DNA of 64,000 bases, taken from assembly GCF_009930815.1 (NCBI RefSeq), contig NZ_CP022222.1, forward strand, positions 310,001 through 374,000. The letters run 5' to 3'. Of this stretch, positions 59,271 through 64,000 are shown piece after piece (within the stretch, counting starts at the first letter, position 1; the number at the start of each line of letters is the position of its first letter). Under the pieces are notes generated by a model that worked only from the letters and a program-made list of their open reading frames with translations, made no database searches and had not been told where the DNA came from. Made by a program: the position numbers and the translations under genes. This DNA comes from Bradyrhizobium sp. CCBAU 051011 (GTDB taxonomy: Bacteria > Pseudomonadota > Alphaproteobacteria > Rhizobiales > Xanthobacteraceae).

Positions 59271-59514
59271 TTAGAACCTGTACGTTGCGCTACCCAGCAC
59301 GGTGCGACCGATCCCGAAGAAGCAGTCGCCACGGGCGAGGCACGTAGTGACATGGCGCTTGTCGGCAAGAGTTGCTGGCGTTGACCTGAAAGCGCCACGG
59401 CCCGGTTTTCGTAGCGAATCATGGCGTCGAACAGCGTGTAATCAGGCGTGCGGATTTTGTCGGCGCCGTCCCAGGACTCGCCGATGTAGCGCACGCCGCC
59501 GCCGACGGTCACGC
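59271..59514 (-). pseudogene. TonB-dependent siderophore receptor, 3' remnant, frameshifted
   Basis: Only the end of the gene remains. Minus-strand translation gives VTVGGGVRYIGESWDGADKI and TPDYTLFDAMIRYEN in one frame, then a frameshift, and in another frame DKRHVTTCLARGDCFFGIGR and TVLGSATYRF then stop at 59271-59273. These are the penultimate and terminal strands of a FhuA/FoxA-like beta barrel, including the C-terminal Phe. No plug domain or upstream part is found; sequence changes abruptly at ~59515 into another gene remnant. Confidence 0.75.
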
Positions 59515-59625
59515 CCCGACGTCGTTCGCTTCCTGACGACCAACCTCAACGAAGAGAAGGCCGCCAATACCAAGCTCAACACGGTCGCGCTTCGCAAAGG
59601 CGTCAACAAGAAAGCCCTGGCCTAG
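59515..59625 (+). pseudogene. YciE/DUF892 ferritin-like gene, 3' remnant
   Basis: Plus-strand codons from ~59515 give VVRFLTTNLNEEKAANTKLN then TVALRKGVNKKALA and stop at 59623-59625. This resembles the C-terminal helix of YciE-type (DUF892) ferritin-like stress proteins, which has an LxxxLxEEKxADxKL pattern ending in an xNxxA tail. About 37 of ~165 residues are present and there is no start of its own. It abuts the TonB receptor remnant head to head. Confidence 0.5.
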
Positions 59626-59675
59626 GAACCAAAGTTCGGATCGACAGTTGTCTTGGCCCCCGGGAGGGCAGGATT

Positions 59676-59762
59676 ATGTCTGTTAAGAGCGCACTTTTCT
59701 GGCTGACTGGCGTGCCGCTATCGATCATTCTCCTGCTCGCACTTTTCCTGCATCCCGGCTGA
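59676..59762 (+). CDS. 28-residue single-pass membrane peptide
   Basis: MSVKSALFWLTGVPLSIILL followed by LALFLHPG: a short Lys-containing N-terminus and one hydrophobic helix covering most of the peptide. A strong GGGAGG ribosome site lies ~11 bases before the ATG. It follows the YciE remnant by 50 bases on the same strand and could originally have been its operon neighbour; small membrane peptides are common next to stress genes in rhizobia. Function unknown. Confidence 0.55.
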   Translation: MSVKSALFWLTGVPLSIILLLALFLHPG

Positions 59763-59812
59763 CGCGCTCGCTCACGAACGCGTCGCACCGGAATTTCCAG
59801 GACGGCGCCATA

Positions 59813-59828
59813 TGCCCGTTAACGGGCA
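59813..59828. repeat. 16-bp perfect palindrome TGCCCGTTAACGGGCA
   Basis: Self-complementary sequence between the 28-residue peptide gene and the enolase-family gene stop (13 bases away). It may mark the end of the minus-strand transcript or be a protein-binding site; there is no loop, so a stable hairpin is unlikely. Confidence 0.45.
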
Positions 59829-59841
59829 AACGGCCCTCACG

Positions 59842-60975
59842 TCACCTCACCGCAAATCGCATCAGCGCGTCGCGGTCGATCTCGATGCCGAGCCCGGCCC
59901 CATCCGGTACGGCAACGAGGCCGCCCGAATGTTCGATCGGCCGGGTGAGGATCGCCTGGCGAATCGGGTGCTCGGTGCGGTCGAATTCCAGGATCGGCTC
60001 GAGCGGCGCCAGCGACCGCGGCGTGTGCGACGGCAGGACGGCAAGGAGCTGCAGCGATGCGGCGATCGCAACCCCCGTCCCCCAGCCGTGCGGGTTGTAC
60101 CTGATACCGAACGCCTCGGCCATGTCGGCAATCTTCTTGCATTCGGAAAGCCCGCCCGCCGCGCAGGTATCGGGCTGGATGATGTCCATCGCGCGTGACA
60201 CCAGCACATCGCGGAAGCCGAACCGCGTGAATTCGCATTCGCCGCCGGCGACCGGAATCGAGATCGCGGCTTTCACCTCGCGGTACCCTGCGAGATCCTC
60301 CGGCGGCACCGGCTCCTCGAACCATCCGATGTCATAGCGCTCGATCATCCGGCCGAGACGGATCGCAGCCGTCGCATCATAGGCATGGTTGGCGTCGACC
60401 ATCAGCGCAATGCCGGGCCCGATCGCCTCCCGCACGGCGCGCGTCACCGCGGCATCTTCCTCCACGCCGAAGCCGACTTTCAGCTTCACCGCCTTGAATC
60501 CTTCGGCGACGTAGCCCGCCGCCTCATCCGGCAGATAGCGCAGCGGATCGCCGGATTTGCGCCGGTAGAGTCCCGTCGCATAGGCCTGCACCTGGCTTCG
60601 GCTCGCACCTCCGAGCAATTGGTGGACGGGAACGCCGAAAAATTTTCCCTTGATATCCCAGAGCGCGATATCGATTCCGCTCAGCGCCTCGATGACCACG
60701 CCTTTCTGGCCGTGGTCGCGCAGCGCGGAATAGACTTTTCGCCACAGAAAATCGGTTCGCAGCGGATCCTCGCCGACCAATAGCGGCGTCACGCTTTCGA
60801 CCGCCGCTGCGGTGATCCGCGCCGGCCCGTAGCATTCGCCCCAGCCGGTCAGGCCGTCACTGGTCTCGACTTCGACTACCATTGCGGCGCGCGTGTCATA
60901 CCAGGCGCGGGAGTAGGCAAAGGGCTGCGAGAGGGCCGCTTCAAGGACGCGGGCGCGAACGCTCCTGATTTTCAT
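59842..60975 (-). CDS. Mandelate racemase / muconate lactonizing enzyme family protein
   Basis: Enolase-superfamily enzyme, 377 aa. The capping domain starts MKIRSVRARVLEAALSQPFA. Barrel motifs: KAVKLKVGFGVEED (KxK acid/base lysines), ALMVDANHAYDA (metal Asp), WFEEPVPPEDL (metal Glu), AGGECEFTRFGF (metal Glu) and RYNPHGWGTGVAI (His of the His-Asp dyad). Both Lys and His bases are present, which places it in the mandelate-racemase subgroup, typically sugar-acid dehydratases or epimerases. Start: ATG 60975, with an in-frame start at 61116 rejected as it adds 47 unrelated residues. Substrate unknown. Confidence 0.92.
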   Translation of the reverse strand: MKIRSVRARVLEAALSQPFAYSRAWYDTRAAMVVEVETSDGLTGWGECYGPARITAAAVESVTPLLVGEDPLRTDFLWRKVYSALRDHGQKGVVIEALSGIDIALWDIKGKFFGVPVHQLLGGASRSQVQAYATGLYRRKSGDPLRYLPDEAAGYVAEGFKAVKLKVGFGVEEDAAVTRAVREAIGPGIALMVDANHAYDATAAIRLGRMIERYDIGWFEEPVPPEDLAGYREVKAAISIPVAGGECEFTRFGFRDVLVSRAMDIIQPDTCAAGGLSECKKIADMAEAFGIRYNPHGWGTGVAIAASLQLLAVLPSHTPRSLAPLEPILEFDRTEHPIRQAILTRPIEHSGGLVAVPDGAGLGIEIDRDALMRFAVR

Positions 60976-61184
60976 GACCTGGCTCTCCCTCGCGGGATTT
61001 TGGATGCAGCCCGCTTGAACGCAACGATAGGCGGATCGGCCGAGGACGAAAACCCCCGGTGACGCAACGGTCTCGCTTCCACATATGCGCCGGCGGGATC
61101 GCGACAGCGCCAGCACCCGGCGCTTGTTGTCTCGCCGGTCAGGGTGCAGACTTCTGCGTCCCCGATGCCGGTGCCGGAAACGAA

Positions 61185-61538
61185 GTGACCCGTCTCGCTT
61201 TCATGCTCGCGCTGCTTTTCACCGCGCCCTGGGAGGAAGCGGAGATCATTGACGTCAAGGACCGCGGCCCGGTCGATCTTGCGCCATTCACCTGTCAGGA
61301 CGTCACCCGCAGCAGTGTCATCAGCCGAGTGTGCTACGATACCGAGAGCCGGCGCATGCTTATCCAGCGCCACGCGGCCTACCACCAATATTGCGATGTG
61401 CCGAAGGACACGATTGATGCGCTGCTGAATGCGCCATCGATGGGTCAGTACTTCAATGCCAACATCAAGGCGGCCGCCGGCCACGACGGCAACGTGCCGT
61501 ACGACTGCCGGATACACAAAGCGCCGTCATATCAGTGA
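61185..61538 (+). CDS. KTSC-domain-like hypothetical protein
   Basis: A 117-residue protein. After a short hydrophobic N-terminus (LAFMLALLFTAPW), residues from SSVISRVCYDTESRRMLI onward fit the KTSC domain: aromatic/charged pairs, a YCDVPKDTIDALLNAPSMG stretch and YFNANIKAAAGHDG. KTSC domains are small and of unknown function, often near nucleic-acid enzymes. Start is uncertain: GTG 61185 with GGAAA upstream is preferred; ATG 61059 and ATG 61203 are alternatives. A signal peptide is possible. The gap 60976-61184 has no other feature. Confidence 0.65.
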   Translation: MTRLAFMLALLFTAPWEEAEIIDVKDRGPVDLAPFTCQDVTRSSVISRVCYDTESRRMLIQRHAAYHQYCDVPKDTIDALLNAPSMGQYFNANIKAAAGHDGNVPYDCRIHKAPSYQ

Positions 61539-61597
61539 GATCGCATCCTCGCGCCGGCGTGATTTGACATTTCGTCTTCTTTTGTCAAGTTCGTCAA

Positions 61598-62254
61598 ATG
61601 GGCCCGCGTACCCGCATTCTCGACGCCGCGATGCTGGTGTTCCGCCGGCACGGCTTCCGCCGTTCGTCGATCGAGCAGGCGGCGGAGGCCGCCGGCCTGA
61701 CGCGGCAGGCGCTCTACCACCACTTCAAATCCAAGGAAGCCCTGTTCCGCGCCGTCATCGAGCGGCTGCATGAGGACGCGCTCGCCGCCGAGATCGCGGC
61801 GGCCAGCGCTGCGGAAAAAGCCGGCGGCAGCCTTGCCGACATTCTCGTCGCGTCCGTCACCGCCAAGCTGGGGCAACTCGCCGCTTCGCTCGACGGCTCG
61901 CCCCATGTCGAAGAACTCTTTTCCGAACATCTCGTCCAGGCGCGCGACCTCTACCAGAAATACACGGCAGCCTATGCGGAGCAGCTTGCGGCGACGATTG
62001 TGCGCGTCTGCCGCAAGCAGGATCTCACCCTCAGCCCCGGCATGACGCCGCGCGATCTGGCGCGCTGTGTCGAGATGGCGGTCAACGGCACCAAGGCCGC
62101 CTACCCGGCGCTGCAGCCGGCCGGCGCCCTCCTGAAGGATCTCGAAATCATGCTGCGCACGCTGATCGCCGGCGCCCTCAGCCCGACGAAACCGCGCACG
62201 GCTCAACCAAAGCCAGCGAAGAAATCCGCCCGCAAACCTGGAGATCGCAAATGA
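61598..62254 (+). CDS. TetR-family regulator, coupled to a molybdenum hydroxylase gene
   Basis: Transcriptional regulator of 218 aa. HTH: RSSIEQAAEAAGLTRQALYH then HFKSKEALFRAVIERL (residues ~22-60). The tail is Lys/Pro-rich (KPAKKSARKPGDRK). Its stop overlaps the start of the oxidoreductase gene by 4 bases (ATGA), so regulator and enzyme are translated from one message, an unusual arrangement that suggests autoregulation of the enzyme operon. Ligand likely the enzyme's substrate (inference). Confidence 0.92.
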   Translation: MGPRTRILDAAMLVFRRHGFRRSSIEQAAEAAGLTRQALYHHFKSKEALFRAVIERLHEDALAAEIAAASAAEKAGGSLADILVASVTAKLGQLAASLDGSPHVEELFSEHLVQARDLYQKYTAAYAEQLAATIVRVCRKQDLTLSPGMTPRDLARCVEMAVNGTKAAYPALQPAGALLKDLEIMLRTLIAGALSPTKPRTAQPKPAKKSARKPGDRK

Positions 62255-64000
62255 GCACCATGACGATCAACGGCAAGCTCGCTTCCCTTCCCGACGATCC
62301 AGATGCGCTGCTGGTCGATGTCGTGCGCGACGCGCTCGACCTCACCGGCACCAAGCTCGTCTGCGGTGCCGGCGTCTGCGGCGCCTGCACGGTGCTGGTG
62401 GACGGTGAGCCCGCCGTGAGCTGCCTGATGCCGGCTCGATCAGCCGCGGATCGGAACGTGACCACGGTCGAGGGCATCGGCGCAGCAAAATTGCATCCGG
62501 TGCAGAAGGCCTTCATGGCACACGACGCCCTGCAATGCGGCTTCTGCACGCCGGGCTTCATCGTCGAGGCTGCTTCGTTTCACGATTCCTGGCGCGCGGC
62601 GAAGGGAACGGCGGTGCCCTCGCGCGAGGAAATCGGCGCGGCGCTATCGGGCCATCTTTGCCGCTGCGGCGCCTATGACGGCATCTTTCGTGCGGTGGCC
62701 GACGCCTGTGCCGGCCGCTTCGACGGCAACGACATCCTGCCGCCGCGCATGGAGGCACGCGACAAGGTCACGGGATCGGCGAAGTATACCGTCGACATCC
62801 AGCATGATGGCCAGCTCGAAGGCGTGATCCTGCGCTCGCCATTCGCACATGCGCGGATTGGCGAACTCGATCTCGCGCCCGCGCGCGCGATGCCGGGCGT
62901 CAGCGCCGCGATCCCGCTGCTCGGCGACGATCGCATCGTTCGCTATGTCGGCGAACCCATCGCAGCCGTCGCTGCCATCGATCGCAAGACGGCGCTCGCC
63001 GCCATCGCCGCGATCAAGGTCGTCAGCGAGCGCCTGCCCTCCACGATCGGACTCGATGAAGCGCGCAGGGCCGACGCGCCCGTCGTATTCGAAAAATCCG
63101 CGCGCAAGAAGGCCGGCAACGTCTCCGAAGGAGGCGGTGCGCCCGCCTCATGGAAAGGCAATGTCCGCGGACCGTCGGCGGCCTTCTCGAAGAAGCCGAG
63201 AAAGGTACGAAGCTGGGTCGACGGTGCGCGCGCGGCGAACAATCCATTGCTGGTGGAAGGCACCTTCCGCACCGGCACGCAACAGCATGCCTGCCTGGAG
63301 CCGCATGCGGCGGTGGCGCGCTTCGACGGCGACCGGCTCACCGTGCATGTGTCGACGCAGGCGGTGTTTCACGTGATGGAGCTGATCGCCAAGCGTTACA
63401 AGCTCGACCACGACAAGGTGCGCGTGATTGCCGACCATGTCGGCGGCGGCTTTGGTTCAAAGGCTGCGCTGGGCGTGGAAACGACCACCGCGATCGAACT
63501 GGCGCGCGAGGCCAGGGCGCCGGTGCGCGTCGCCTATGACCGGCACGAAGAGCTTTCGGTCACCGGCTATCGGCCGGCGACGGAAATGAAGATCGCGCTG
63601 CTGCCGTCCGAGCAGGGCGAATTGAAAGCGTTGTCGTTCACCGCGCATGCCGACACCGGCGCCGCGACCAATTCGACCATCGCCGCCCTCGCCCGCCTGA
63701 TCTATCCGGCGGAAGCAAAAGAGCTCGCCGATTTCGACGTCATCAGCAATTTGCCGGCCGGCGCTCCCTTCCGCGGTCCTGGCGGCCCGCCGATGGCGTT
63801 TGCGCTGGAACAGGCAATCGACGAAGCGGCACTACGCATGAACGTCGATCCGATCGCGCTGCGCAAGCGCTGGGATCCCGATCCCAACCGCCAGCGACTC
63901 TATGATTGGGCCTCAAGCCTGGAGGTCTGGCGCAACCGCAAACCGCTCGCCGCGCAAAGCGGTCGTCATCGTCGCGGTGTCGGCGTCGCCACCGGTTACT
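62251..64000 (+). CDS. Fused [2Fe-2S]/molybdopterin hydroxylase, xanthine dehydrogenase family (3' end outside window)
   Basis: Open reading frame from ATG 62251 to the window edge, 583 codons visible. The N-terminal ~150 residues are the small iron-sulfur subunit type: C38, C43, C46 and C58 for one cluster and C96, C99, C137 and C139 for the second (ALQCGFCTPGF, GHLCRCGAYDG). After a short linker (RMEARDKVTGSAKYTVDIQH) the molybdopterin large-subunit domain begins, with the pterin-contact motif DHVGGGFGSKAALG near residue 395 and FRGPGGPPMAFALEQAIDEA near 510. In most relatives these are separate polypeptides; no FAD domain lies between them. Substrate (purine, aldehyde, aromatic acid) is undetermined. 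Confidence 0.9.
   Translation, partial: MSTMTINGKLASLPDDPDALLVDVVRDALDLTGTKLVCGAGVCGACTVLVDGEPAVSCLMPARSAADRNVTTVEGIGAAKLHPVQKAFMAHDALQCGFCTPGFIVEAASFHDSWRAAKGTAVPSREEIGAALSGHLCRCGAYDGIFRAVADACAGRFDGNDILPPRMEARDKVTGSAKYTVDIQHDGQLEGVILRSPFAHARIGELDLAPARAMPGVSAAIPLLGDDRIVRYVGEPIAAVAAIDRKTALAAIAAIKVVSERLPSTIGLDEARRADAPVVFEKSARKKAGNVSEGGGAPASWKGNVRGPSAAFSKKPRKVRSWVDGARAANNPLLVEGTFRTGTQQHACLEPHAAVARFDGDRLTVHVSTQAVFHVMELIAKRYKLDHDKVRVIADHVGGGFGSKAALGVETTTAIELAREARAPVRVAYDRHEELSVTGYRPATEMKIALLPSEQGELKALSFTAHADTGAATNSTIAALARLIYPAEAKELADFDVISNLPAGAPFRGPGGPPMAFALEQAIDEAALRMNVDPIALRKRWDPDPNRQRLYDWASSLEVWRNRKPLAAQSGRHRRGVGVATGY

Overview
This 64 kb window looks like chromosomal DNA from an alphaproteobacterium of the Bradyrhizobium / Nitrobacteraceae group. 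The support is high GC with strong GC3 bias, an alphaproteobacterial division and cell-wall cluster, a typical RNase P RNA, a lone Flp pilin, an exact CtrA-type site (TTAA-N7-TTAA), and several families of short palindromic repeats of the kind that translate as MAGLVPAI. No ribosomal RNA, tRNA, CRISPR array, prophage or classical insertion sequence was seen.

Layout. 1-14.3 kb is mixed housekeeping and accessory DNA: the UvrD-type helicase 3' end, a two-gene ABC-2 exporter, an L,D-transpeptidase, a split YeeE/YedE transporter, an MFS/spermidine-synthase-like fusion, a PYROXD2-like oxidoreductase, a small Flp pilin, prmA, an aminopeptidase P, a Bcr/CflA MFS pump and a WG-repeat protein. 14.5-43.2 kb, all on the minus strand, is an extended division/cell-wall (dcw) cluster. 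In transcription order it reads rsmH-ftsL-ftsI-murE-murF-mraY-murD-ftsW-murG-murC-murB-ddl-ftsQ-ftsA-ftsZ, then lpxC-bamD-recN-ligA. Together these genes make lipid II, build the divisome, start lipid A synthesis, assemble outer-membrane proteins and seal or repair DNA. No mraZ was found upstream of rsmH. A peptidoglycan amidase diverges from rsmH.

The dcw cluster has been invaded at most of its looser junctions. A 377-bp unit between murB and murC consists of a GIY-YIG nuclease ORF bracketed by perfect 37-bp inverted repeats, each of which can fold into a hairpin. An accessory stretch between ftsW and murD holds a DUF5107-type protein, two small hypothetical genes whose 3' ends copy the murD 3' end, and repeat copies. 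Other palindromic repeats sit between ddl/murB, murD/mraY, mraY/murF and murE/ftsI.

44.5-64 kb is regulatory and accessory. It holds a coiled-coil protein behind a CtrA-type site, an ECF42-type sigma factor coupled to a YCII/DGPF protein, a PAS protein, rnpB, two alpha/beta hydrolases flanking an AraC-type regulator, a TSUP exporter, an EamA transporter, an ABC exporter, and an EmrAB-type pump with a divergent TetR gene and a perfect palindromic operator. After that come a deletion scar joining fragments of a TonB-dependent receptor and a YciE-like gene, a 28-residue membrane peptide, an enolase-superfamily enzyme, a KTSC-domain protein, and a TetR gene overlapping a fused [2Fe-2S]/molybdopterin oxidoreductase that runs off the right edge.
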